Assembly: GCA_023548195.1 (NCBI GenBank)
Contig: JAJHZJ010000076.1
Coordinates: forward strand, 62,001-126,000
DNA length: 64,000 bases
Direction of reading: 5' to 3'
Source: Bettongia penicillata ogilbyi
Lineage: Eukaryota > Chordata > Mammalia > Diprotodontia > Potoroidae
Part shown: piece after piece, positions 45,745 to 56,163 of the stretch
How the letters are laid out: each line of letters starts with the position of its first letter
Position numbering within the stretch: position 1 is the stretch's first letter
Notes under the pieces: generated by a model
Told to the model about the DNA's origin: nothing
The model's input: the letters and a program-made list of their open reading frames with translations, nothing else
The model's database searches: none
Made by a program: the position numbers and the translations under genes

Positions 45745-45910
45745 ATAGGCCAAGGGATGTAAGAGGCCTTACTCATTTATCTCATTTTTTTGATGAACAA
45801 ATGAATATCCATAGAGGTTAAATGATTTGCCTTTGGTCACAAAATTATTAAATATATGAAGCAGAGTTTGAACCCATTTCTTCCTCACTAACAGTGTAAT
45901 TTTCTAGCTA
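45745..45910 (-). repeat. MIR SINE remnant
   Basis: CATTTTTTTGATGAACAAATG, then AGAGGTTAAATGATTTGCC, TTGGTCACAAAATTATTAAA and AGCAGAGTTTGAACCCATTTC match the complement of MIR. Confidence 0.65.
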
Positions 45911-46153
45911 TAAATACACATGGCCTTACTAAGTGAGACTATTAACAAACTTCAAATCATATCTGTATTTTAAAGAATGAAGAAATATAGTTATGGCAGT
46001 ATATTTAGGAATGTTTGTAGCTAGTTGAACAATAGTATCACCTGAAACCATGATTAATGAATCAATGTTAATATGAATGTCTAAAAAGTTATGATATACA
46101 AGGTACAAACACATTAGAGAAAAAGGGAGAGAGGGAGAGGTTCATAGATGTAT

Positions 46154-46155
<2 letters not shown>

Positions 46156-46198
<43 letters not shown>

Positions 46199-46205
46199 GT
46201 ATATA
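46156..46205. repeat. (TA)n microsatellite with CACACA end
   Basis: About 16 TA units then CACACACA. The region to 46400 is also TA/TG-rich. Confidence 0.92.
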
Positions 46206-46706
46206 TACACCCATACAATTCATATATAACACAATTATATATAATATATGTAACATATTATATGTGTGTATATGTGCATTATAAGGCCTTTAAACATGTA
46301 TAATCATGCATGTGTGTATATATATCCATATGTGGTGGTAGTTTATAGAAATAATAATGTATGAAAGTATAGATTTATACATGTGTTTATATGTGATATA
46401 AATATATCATACAAATATATGCACATATTGTGGTATATGTCATGCCTATGCAATTTAATGATGAAATAAGGTTGTGAGGGAAAGTCAATATCTTGCTTGA
46501 GAGAATTATGACTGAAAAAATTCTCATTGTCATGGTGTAGTGAAATGAAAAGTAAACAAAAAAGATGAAATTACCATTGTCAAGTGAAATAAATGTATAA
46601 GTGCAGGATCAGAGAGAAGAATATTGTAGTTATGTTAGCAACTGAACCAGACTAAGAAAGGCGGGTCTGTGAGCCATAACATTGGAAATGGTTACCAACA
46701 GTTCTT
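46206..46706. other. AT-rich sequence, no gene seen
   Basis: TATATG-rich to about 46440, then ordinary unique sequence leading into the purine array. Confidence 0.5.
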
Positions 46707-46707
46707 T

Positions 46708-46730
46708 GAGAGAAGGAGGAGAGAAGAGCA

Positions 46731-46765
<35 letters not shown>

Positions 46766-47602
46766 CAGAGAGAAGGAGGAGGAGGAAGAAGGAGAAGGAG
46801 AAGAAGAAGAAGGAGAAGAAGGAGAAGAAGGAGAAGAAGAAGAAGAAGAAGAAGAAGAAGAAGAAGAAGAAGAAGAAGAAGAAGAAGAAGAAGAAGAAGA
46901 AGAAGAAGAAGAAGGAGAAGAAGGAGAAGAAGGAGGAGAAGGAGGAGAAGGAGAAGAAGGAGGAGAAGGAGAAGAAGGAGAAGAAGAAGGAGAAGAAGAA
47001 GAAGAAGGAGGAGAAGGAGAAGAAGGAGAAGAAGAAGGAGAAGAAGAAGAAGAAGGAGAAGAAGAAGAAGAAGAAGAAGAAGAAGAAGAAGAAGAAGAAG
47101 GAGAAGAAGGAGGAGAAGGAGGAGAAGGAGAAGAAGGAGAAGAAGAAGAAGGAGAAGAAGAAGAAGAAGGAGAAGAAGAAGAAGAAGGAGAAGAAGGAGA
47201 AGAAGGAGAAGAAGAAGAAGGAGAAGAGGAAGGAGAAGAAGGAGGAGAAGGAGAAGAAGGAGAAGGAGGAGAAGGAGAAGAAGGAGAAGAAGAAGGAGAA
47301 GAAGAAGAAGACGAAGGAGGAGAAGGAGGAGAAGGAGAAGAAGGAGAAGAAGGAGGAGAAGGAGAAGGAGAAGAAGAAGAAGAAGGAGAAGAAGGAGAAG
47401 AAGGAGGAGAAGGAGAAGAAGGAGAAGAAGAAGGAGAAGAAGAAGAAGAAGGAGAAGAAGAAGAAGAAGAAGAAGAAGAAGAAGAAGAAGAAGAAGAAGA
47501 AGAAGAAGAAGGAGAAGAAGAAGAAGAAGGAGAAGGAGAAGAAGGAGAAGAAGAAGAAGGAGAAGAAGGAGAAGAAGAAGGAGAAGGAGGAGGAGGAGGA
47601 GA
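46708..47602. repeat. 0.9-kb GAA/GGA polypurine array
   Basis: The + strand is almost pure purine. After a GA/GACA lead-in (46708-46766) there is an uninterrupted purine run of 545 bases (46767-47311), one C at 47312, then 290 more purines (47313-47602). Pure GAA blocks sit at about 46834-46914 (27 units), 47058-47102 (15) and 47452-47511 (20), separated by GGAGAA mixtures. Part shows a higher-order repeat: the block starting at 46956 recurs at 47003-47004, a 47-48 bp period. All three long open frames over it (poly-Lys/Glu and poly-Arg on +, poly-Leu on -) simply reflect absence of stops. Such tracts form triplex (H-DNA) structures. Confidence 0.97.
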
Positions 47603-47612
47603 TAAGAAGAAG

Positions 47613-48139
47613 AAATGGAGGAGTTAAGTACTAGAGAACCCCACGTATGCACCTACCAAATCACGACTACTTGTGGTATTCAGCTTTCAATATAGGAGAA
47701 TATGGAATCAAACATCTAGACAAAGTTTAGAGAAGTCATTCTTCTCTAGTTGTGGTATTTTGGTGCTTCTTCAACTTCCCTCTTTATTTTAAAAAATGTA
47801 TCCCCTGGATGGAAAATTCCCAAATTCTCAGAAATGATTCTTTATCATATCTAAATTTCTTGGGTATAAGATTATTATTATATGAACAGGTTATGATCTT
47901 TAAAACCTTGAAATAAAAACACTTCATAGAGAGGGTCCAAGTCTTAGCATATCACATATTCATCCTAGAGTGCAACTTGGATCCTGAGCAACTGAGGTCA
48001 ATCCTTCCATCCAGAGACACCAACATTTGCAGGGAACAATGGCGGCGCTATCAGAACTAACTTTATAATGTAAGATTAAGAAGTTTACAGTGTCTGTGAA
48101 CCTTCGCTGCCCCTCAAACACTGAATTGAATAGATTCTG
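47613..48139. other. Unique DNA, no gene seen
   Basis: No repeat or coding feature recognised. GGGAACAATGGCGGCGCTATC at 48033-48053 is a locally CpG-containing spot but isolated. Confidence 0.45.
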
Positions 48140-48325
48140 AGCTGGATGTTAGCACTTAAGAGGTGCCTGACTCCAATCCCATCATTTTAAAACTGAAGGT
48201 CTATGACCCAGGAAAGTAATGGTGGCATTTCTTAAGTCACACAAATAGAGCGATAGAGAGACGTTTTTAAACTCAGTCTCTGACTCCAGGTTCAACATGT
48301 TTTCCGAAGTATCACACTGTATCCC
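48140..48325 (-). repeat. MIR-like remnant
   Basis: CATCATTTTAAAACTGAAGGTC, AAGTCACACAAATAGAGCG and AAACTCAGTCTCTGACTCC in MIR complement order. Weak. Confidence 0.35.
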
Positions 48326-48596
48326 TTAAATTAATGAATTAAAACTCTATTCTATGTTGTTTAATTTGTGCAGATTTTATGTCCCTTCTCTCAACATCAG
48401 ACCAGGAGATGAGATGCTGACTTAGTGCAATATGGAGACTGGAGCTAATGAGAGGAAAGCTTGATAAGAGGGAAGGATATGAACACAGAAAAAGTAAACT
48501 TAGATTCACCAAACATGACCTCTCTAAAGTTCTGTTCGATTTTCCAAATTCCTTGTTTTCATTAAAATTGCAGAGAAGAGAATGTGAAATATGCAA

Positions 48597-48720
48597 TCAG
48601 TCAGTCAATAACCATTTATTCGGTGCTTCCTATTGCCTATGTAATATGGCAAATGCTGGAAAAGTACAGTCTTGATCAAATGTTTGCTATTATGGAACTA
48701 TTTCTGTGGAGAAAAATCAG
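48597..48720 (-). repeat. Ancient mammalian repeat ('catttattaagtgcc' class)
   Basis: CAGTCAGTCAATAACCATTTATTC, then GTGCTTCCTATTGCCTATGTAA. The same class, in the same orientation, occurs at 59445-59565, 60610-60735 and 63507-63640. It is an L2/L3-related unit in my judgement, but the family name is uncertain. Confidence 0.4.
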
Positions 48721-48727
48721 AGTTGTA

Positions 48728-48990
48728 GTAATACATCTAGCTGGGGTTTACATAGCACTTTAATGTTTGCAAACTGCTTTTCATATTTTCTCATTTGATC
48801 ATCACAACAATCCTGTGAGTTAGATGCAATTGTTACTTCCTTTCAATGAAGAAGAAAAATGGAGCTGAGAGAGTTTGTCACTACTTGCTTAGAATCACAC
48901 AGCCAAGTGAGTGTCTGGGGCAAGATTCAAAATCATGTCTTCCTAACTCCTAGGCCAGAACTCTATCCACTGTGCTAAGTGTAATGACAT
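48728..48990 (-). repeat. MIR-family SINE (MIR3/THER type), near complete
   Basis: GTTTACATAGCACTTTAATG, TTTGCAAACTGCTTTTCATA, CTCATTTGATCATCACAACAATCC, AGAATCACACAGCCAAGTG, AACTCTATCCACTGTGCTAAG. The complete order matches the complement of MIR3-type elements over about 260 bases. Confidence 0.8.
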
Positions 48991-51271
48991 GAATAGGAAT
49001 CCACAAGACTTCTGGTCTCCATTTTCACTCATAAATTACCACTATAGAAATTTTACACCTTCCTGGTGGAGGAACGTAAGAAGGGAACACTTTAAAGCAT
49101 ACCTGAGATGTCTCAGTTGTGAACAGGAGTGCTATTTGATATTTTAATTTGTATGAAAGTAGAAAGATTTAAGATTTAAGAAAACTCATTGGACACAATC
49201 TTCATGTCTACCAGCCTACAGACAATGCTACTTTCTGTCTCCTTCTTTTGAAATTCAGGAGGAATGAAATCCTGCCTTATAAACTTGACCAATAAGAATC
49301 CTTAAAACAGCCTATTTTATGTCAGTTATAAGGATTCCCCCCAAAGAATCCTCTCTAATTATCACCTCATATTATCTATATCAATAACTGAGGAGTACAG
49401 ACAATCTGCTCTCCCTACAGTAGGCTACCAAGAGTTTAAGCAATAACTCAGAGAGTAAAATACTCAGATTCATTTATCTAGGTTCATGCTGCTTAAGTGG
49501 GATTTGTGATTAAAAATATTACCACTTTGGCCTATCTACTATTAGGAAATATGTTTCCCCTTTTAGGGAAAGCATTGTCATTTCTGTTTTATTACAATAG
49601 TAAATCAAGAGAATTACTGCCAGTCACCTATAAAGAACAAAAATTGCATTTGTGGTTTATGCTTCAGTGTAACTTTTATCCCTGTTGAGATTAACAATGC
49701 CAAGGTTCTGTGTGTGTGTTTGTGTGTGTGTATGTGTATGTGACTGTGTGTTTTGTGTGTGTCCATGTGTTTCAAGCTTCCATTGTTTGGACGACAGCAC
49801 AATTTCAGAGGTATGCTAAATGCCAGAAGAACACCACATTAATGTGCAAAATGTTAAACTCAAGTGCCAGTATGATTCAAAAAAAGAGTTTAAAAGGTTC
49901 CCACCAAATAAGAGGCCTGAGAATTAAAAATGATTTGACTTTGCTGAGTATTAGTGGTGCTGTCCTGGCAGTTTGTGAAAATAAATATGATTATTAGCAG
50001 TGTTCAAATGAGAACATAAAAGTCAGACAATTCCCAGGTGTTTTCTCCTGATGTCCTTTCCCTCACTCTTTTCTGTTCAGACATGCCAAGACAACTCAAT
50101 TTTCTATTGTTCACTGAAATATGTAAATGATAATACTAAACTTTAAATATCCTAAATGGTTAGAACCAGATTCTCATTTACTCGTTCTCAAATAAGATTG
50201 TAGTAAATCAACATCTCTGTATTTTCCAGATACTACAAAAATTGAAAGCACCGTTTTCATTTTGTGGACTTTAAAATACAATACTCCAGTTTGGATATGA
50301 CCAATCAACAAAATTTTTGATAGAAGTACCAGCATATGATAGACACACTTTGATGAGATATTGCTTCACTACAATGTTGATGGTCTTCATGTCAAAAAAT
50401 AATAATTTCTACATTGGAGAGGGAATAATATAATAAATATATTACTAGAAAGTAAATATTGGAAAATTTGAAAAATCAGATGTATTGTATGAATCTAAAA
50501 AGATTTTTCATGTTTGTATTTTGCTTGCTTACACTAAAAAAATCTATGATTGCATCAGTGTTTGTACTTCTTTCACTATCTCAGATTCCTATCCTTCTAT
50601 GTCTCCTTGTCCAGTATGATACTCATCATTATTTTTGCATAGAAACATTGGTCTACTCACTAAGAGCCATGTTTTTCAATATCTCAGTAATATTTATATA
50701 CCAGTAAGATTTCTATTTTTTGTCTCTCATTCAAACCTTTATTTGTAAAGTTAAACCATACTGTTCAACACATCAAAATATAGGAACTTGAAATATAAGA
50801 TAGTTTATGATAAAGAAAAAAATACATAATTGTAAAGAAAAGAAATATTTCTTTTAGCTCACAGGGCTTTCTGAGAACTACATTGCCAGTTGACTGGCTT
50901 TCTACTCATAATCAAATAGCAGTCATAAAGTAGCACTATAGAATAGTTACTCTCTGATATTACTGATTTTGAAAGTTTCTTAAAAATGTTTTGGCTTCTT
51001 CAAGGATCTCATTAAGTGACATCATGTTGTGACTTTAACAATACGGAATTTTATAATTAATGGGAGTCTAAAGCAGTCTTTTTTTTAATGAAGTGAATGT
51101 AATTTTTTTAAAGTGCTTATTTTTACCGAATTTTACTTTTTTAGACTTTGAATAATAATGCTTTCCATCTCCTCCCCTCTTTCACAAAATGATATTAATT
51201 AATTATCCATGGGAAATCATGCAAAATACATTTCAATATTACTCATATCACCAAAAATTAAAGAGAAAATG
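48991..51271. other. Unique DNA, no gene seen
   Basis: Over 2 kb with no retroelement I can name. A TG-rich microsatellite lies at 49708-49765. The open frames (for example 49497-49688, 50459-50707) lack family resemblance; the latter is hydrophobic but is surrounded by AT-rich DNA and has no splice context. Confidence 0.5.
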
Positions 51272-51286
51272 AGAAAATTGTATTTT

Positions 51287-54168
51287 TTAATAAAAATTTA
51301 TTTATTTAACTTTTTACATTCATTTTCCAAAATTTTGGGTTTCAAATTTTCTCCCCTTTTATCCCCTTCCCCCACCCCAATACACTGAGCAATCTAATTT
51401 TCCCTATCACCAATCTGACCTCTTCTGTCATCCCTCCCTTCTCTTGTCCCCATCTTCTCTTTTGTCCTGTAGGGCCAGATGACTTTCTATTCCTCATTAG
51501 CTGTATTTCTTATATCATAGTAGCAACAATACTAAACAGTTGTTCCTAAAACTTTGAGTTCCAAATTCTTCCCTTCCCTCCCTCCCCACCCATTTGCTTT
51601 GGGAAGGCAGGCAATTCACTATAGGCCCTATCTGTGTAGTTTTGCAAATGACTTCGATAACAGTCGTGTTGTGTAAGACTCACTGTATATCCCTCCATCC
51701 TATTCTGCCCCCCATTGTTTCTATTCTGTCTTTTGACCCTGTCCCTCCCCGAGTATTGACTTCAAATTCCTCCCTCCTCCCATTCCCCTCCCTTCCATCA
51801 TCCCCCCCACCCTTGCTTATCTCCTTCTCCCCCACTTTCCTGTATTGTAAGATAGGTTTCCATACCAAAATGAGTGTGCCTTTTATTCCTTCCTTTAGTT
51901 GAATGTGATGAGGGTAAACCTTGTTTTTTTCTCAGCTCTCCTCTTTTTCCCTCCACTAGAAAGTCTCCTGCTTGCCTCTTGAATGAGAGATAATTTACCC
52001 CATTCCATTTCACCATCTTTCCTCCCACTACATTTCTCTCTCACCATTTACCTTAATTTCTTTTAAGATATGGTCCCATCCTATTCAATTCACTCTGTGC
52101 TCTCTGTCTCTGTATGTGCGTGCATGTGTGTATGTGTGTGTGCATGCACGCATGTACGTGTGTGTGTGTGTATGTGTGTGTGTGGTCTCACCAACTACCC
52201 AGATACTGAAACGTTTTAAGAGTTACAAATATTGTCTTTCCATGTAGGAATGTAAACAGTTCACTTTTGGTAAGTCCCTTATGACTTCTCTTTGCTGTTT
52301 ACTTTTTCATGCTTCTTCTCATTCTTGTGTTTGAAAGTCAAATTTTCTTTTCAACTCTGGTCTTTTCCTCAAGAATGCTTGAAAGTCTTCTGTTTCATTG
52401 AAAGACAATGTTTTCCCCTGAAATATTATTCTCAGTTTTCCTGGGTAAGTGATTCTCAGTTTGAGTCCTAGTTCCTTTGACTTCTGGAATATCCTATTCT
52501 ACGCCCTTCGATCCTTTAATGTGGAACCTGCTAGATCTTGAGTTATCCTGATTTTTATTTCCACAATACTGGAATTGTTTCTTTCTAGCTGCTTGCAATA
52601 TTTTCTCCATGACCTGGGAATTCTGGAATTTGGCCACAATGTTCCTAGGAGTTTCTCTTTTTGGATTTCTTTCAGGCAGTGATCGATGGATTCTTTCTAT
52701 ACTTATTTTGCCCTCTGGTTGTAGAATCTCAGGGCAGTTTTCCTCAATAATTTCATGGAAGATGATGTCTAGGCTCCTTTTCTGATTGTGACTTTCAGGT
52801 AGTCCCATAATTTTTAAATTGCCTCTCCTGGATCTATTTTCCAGGTCAGTTGTTTTTCCCATGAGATATTTCACATTCTCTTCCATTTTTTCATTCTTTT
52901 GGTTTTGTTTGGTGATTTCTTGGTTTCTCATAAAGTCATTAGACTCCATCTGTTCCATTCTAAATTTGAGAGAACTATTAAATTCAGTGAGCTTTTGAGC
53001 CTCTTTTTCCATTTGGCTCATTCTGCTTTTGAAAGCATTCTTCTCCTCATTGGCTTTTTGAACCTCCTTTGCCAATTGAGTGAGCCTATTTTTCAAGGTG
53101 TTAATTTCCTCAGCATTTTTTTGGGCCTCCTTTACCAAGGTATTGACCCGTTTTACATACTTTTCTTGCATCTCTGCCATTTCTCTTCCCAGTTTTTCCT
53201 CCACCTGTCTAACTTGCTTTTCAAAATCCTTTTTGAGCTCTTCCAGGGACTGAGCCCACTGGACATCCACCTGGGATGTCTGGGATATAGAGGCCCCAAC
53301 CTCTACATCTTTCCCTGATGGTAAGAATAGTTCCTCGTCATCAGAATTGAAAGGCGGAAACATCTGTACCCCATCAAAGTAGCTTTGTATAGTCTTATTT
53401 TTCTTCCCTTTTTTGGGCATTTTCCCAGCCAGTTACTTGACTTCTGAGATTCCTGTCCACCCTCGCCTAAATCCGCCCAGCTAGTACTTGGGGTCTGAGA
53501 TTCAAATGGATTTTCCTCCGTGGGAGTGGCTACTATTCAATGTGAGCTTAAGTTGTGGTTTTCAGATGGGGACAGAGCCGCCTCCCAGGCTCAGTGCCCT
53601 CAGAGACTTTATGCAGAGACCTTCAGTAATGGGGAGGGTGGGGGCAGGGCCATCTCCCAGGCTCACTTCCCTCAGGGTGTTTATGCAGAGACCTTCAGTA
53701 ATGGCCCTGAACTTCTGCCTGCTGCTCTGGGAGTTCCCAGCCGCTGCCTCTGCCCCTGCCTCTGCAGCTCCCTCCCCCACTTCCTCCCAGGGGGGCCCAA
53801 GCCATGGAGACACCCCACTTCCCTCTTGGCCAGCCCAGACGTCTCTCTCACTGACCTGTAGAGCCTGTGGGTGGAGGGAGCTTCGCGGCCATGGGAGGTT
53901 CCGTCCCTGAAGCCTGCTCGGATCTGCTCCTCTGGGTCTGCGTGGCCAGGGCTGTGCATGGGTGGACTCTGCTGTCCGGAGCATGGCGGACCCTTGGAGA
54001 CAGCTCTCCAGGGATCTCTGGAAGGGAAATCTTTTCCACTGTGTTTCTGCATGCCTTGCAGTGCTCCAGAATTTGTGGGCAGTTCTTCTTGCAGGAAATA
54101 TATGGGCTGTGGGTTCGGAGCTAGCATACCTGAGTCTTTCTACTCCGCCATATTGGCTCCACCCCCAA
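51287..54168 (-). mobile_element. HAL1-g, full length with 15-bp duplication
   Basis: Minus-strand HAL1 of about 2.9 kb, flanked by AGAAAATTGTATTTT (51272-51286) and AGAAAATAGTATTTT (54169-54183), 14 of 15 bases equal. 5' UTR 53421-54168 starts with the complement of TCCGCCATATTGGCTCCACCC. ORF1 is at 52319-53420, the TG/TGCA microsatellite spacer at about 52113-52184, and the T-rich (A tail) end at 51287-51310. With HAL1-b this is the best preserved copy. It lies directly beside the 3' end of L1-G. Confidence 0.92.
52319..53420 (-). pseudogene. HAL1 ORF1 protein, one single-base insertion near the end
   Basis: Open for 308 codons from the ATG at 53418-53420 to 52494. The first part is MPKKGKKNKTIQSYF, then a coiled coil at about residues 57-190 (LEELKKDFEKQVRQVEEKLG through LEN), RRM start RGNLKIMGLPE, and PKRETPRNIVAKF. 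After QFQYCGN the frame changes because the sequence reads CTGATTTTTATTTCC where other copies have CTGATTGTATTTCC (an extra base). The distance from the ATG to the natural TGA at 52319-52321 is 1102 bases, one more than 367 codons, consistent with a single +1 insertion. Confidence 0.88.
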
Positions 54169-55320
54169 AGAAAATAGTATTTTAACTTGGACTAAAGAGT
54201 TCATCCGTGGTCTCTCTAGAGGTGCATAGCATTTTTTCATCACAAGTCATTAGGAATTGCCTCAGGTCACTATATCATTCATAGCAACTAAGTCTTTTAT
54301 AGTTGATAAACGTTACAACATTGCTGTTCATTGTGCACACTGAAATCTCACTTCCTCTCACTTCATTTTGCATCAATTCATATAGATCTTCCCATGATTT
54401 TTTCCCCTGAAACCTCTCCCAACATCATTTCCGATCATATTCCAAGTCCTCCTTCCTTGAACATATCAACTTCTAAATTTTGAGTGATCCTGACAGTAAT
54501 TCCACAGTATGTGAAGAGTTTCTGTCTGGTTGTTGCCAACATTCTCTCCTTCACTGGGGAACTCTGGATTCTGGATATGACATTTCTGATACTCTTACTT
54601 GTGGCATCTCATACAAGAGGTGATTGGTGTATTCTTTCAATTTCTATTTTACTCTGGGAATCTAAGATATCAGGGCAATTTTCCTTTATCATTTCTTAAA
54701 ACAAGAGGTCTAGATTCTCCTTAATTTTCTTTATTGTGGTTTTTATGTAGTCTAACAATTCTAAAATTATGTGTCCTCAATCTATTTTCCATGGCAATTG
54801 TATTTCCCATGAGATATTTGATATTTTCCTCTGTCTTTTCATTCTTTTCACTTTGATTACTTCTGAATGTTTCACAGAGTTACCTTCCACTTGTCCAATT
54901 CCAATTTTCGAGGAAATATTTTGTTCCGTGAGCTTTTGTACCTATTTTTCCATTTTACCAATTCTACTTTTTAAGGAATTCCTTTCTTCAGTGAATTTTT
55001 CTACCTCATTTTCATTAGGTCAATTTTGTTTTAAACTATTATTTTCAATATTTTTGATAGTTCTTTTATCAAGCTTTTAATTCTCTTTTCATATTTTTTT
55101 GCATTATTTACATTTGTTTTGTCAGTCTTTTCCTATTCTATTCAGCTCTTTCTTTAACTCTTCCATGAACTTTTATTGGACTTGGATTAAATTAGCTTTT
55201 TCTTTGAGGATATGTTTCTAGGACATCAAAAATATTTTTGTCTTCTTCTGAATTTATGTCTTGATCTTTCCTACCCCACAGTAGCTTTATGATCAAGTTA
55301 TTTTTTGTCGTTTATTTCCT

Positions 55321-56126
55321 TTTTATAAATGTATTTAGCTTTTGACATTCATTTTCACAAAATTTTGGGTTCCAAATATTCTCCCCATTCTAATTTCCCC
55401 TATCACCAATCTGCCCTCTCTTCTATCATCCTTCCCTTCCCTTGTCCCCATCTTCTCTTTTGTCCTGTAGGGCCAGATAACTTTCTATTCCCCATTACCT
55501 GTATTTCTTATTTCCTAGTAGCAAGAACAATACTCAACAGTTGGTCCTAAAACTTTGAGTTCCAACTTCTCCCCATCCTTCCCCACCCATTCCTTTTGGG
55601 AAGGCAGGCAATTCAATATAGGCCCTATCTGTGTAGTTTTGCAAATGACTTCCATAATAGTCATTCTGTGTAAGACTAACTATATTTCCCTCCATCCTAT
55701 CCTGCCCCCCATTGTTTCTATTCTCTCTTTTGATCCTGTACCTCCCCAGGAGCGTTGACTTCAAATTGCTCCCTCCTCCAAATTGCCCTCCCTTCCATCA
55801 TCCCTCCCTCTCTGCTTATTTCCTTCTCCCCCACTTTCTGTATTGTAAGATAGGTTGTCATACTAAAATGAGTGTGCATTTTATTCCTTCCTTTATTTGA
55901 ATGTGATGAGAGTAAACTTCATGTTTTTCTCTCAGCTCTCCTCTTTTTCCCTCCATGAAAAAGTCTCCTGCTTGCCTCTTCTGTGAGAGATAATTTGCTC
56001 CATTCCATTTCACCCTTTCTCCTCCCAATATATTTCTCTCTCACCACTTACCTTAATTTTTTAAAAATATGATCCCATTCTATTCAATTCACTCTATGCT
56101 CTCTGTCTCTCTGTGTGTGTACATGT

Positions 56127-56163
<37 letters not shown>

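Noticed and set aside
46630..47652. Long overlapping open frames (poly-Leu on -, poly-Lys/Glu and poly-Arg on +) of 300-340 codons
   Set aside because: They exist only because a GAA/GGA tract contains no stop codons in these frames. Composition is that of the simple repeat, with no unique protein sequence apart from short random ends.
50459..50707. A hydrophobic 82-codon frame that could be a membrane peptide
   Set aside because: Leu/Phe/Ile-rich translations are expected from AT-rich DNA; no homology, start context or neighbouring gene supports it.
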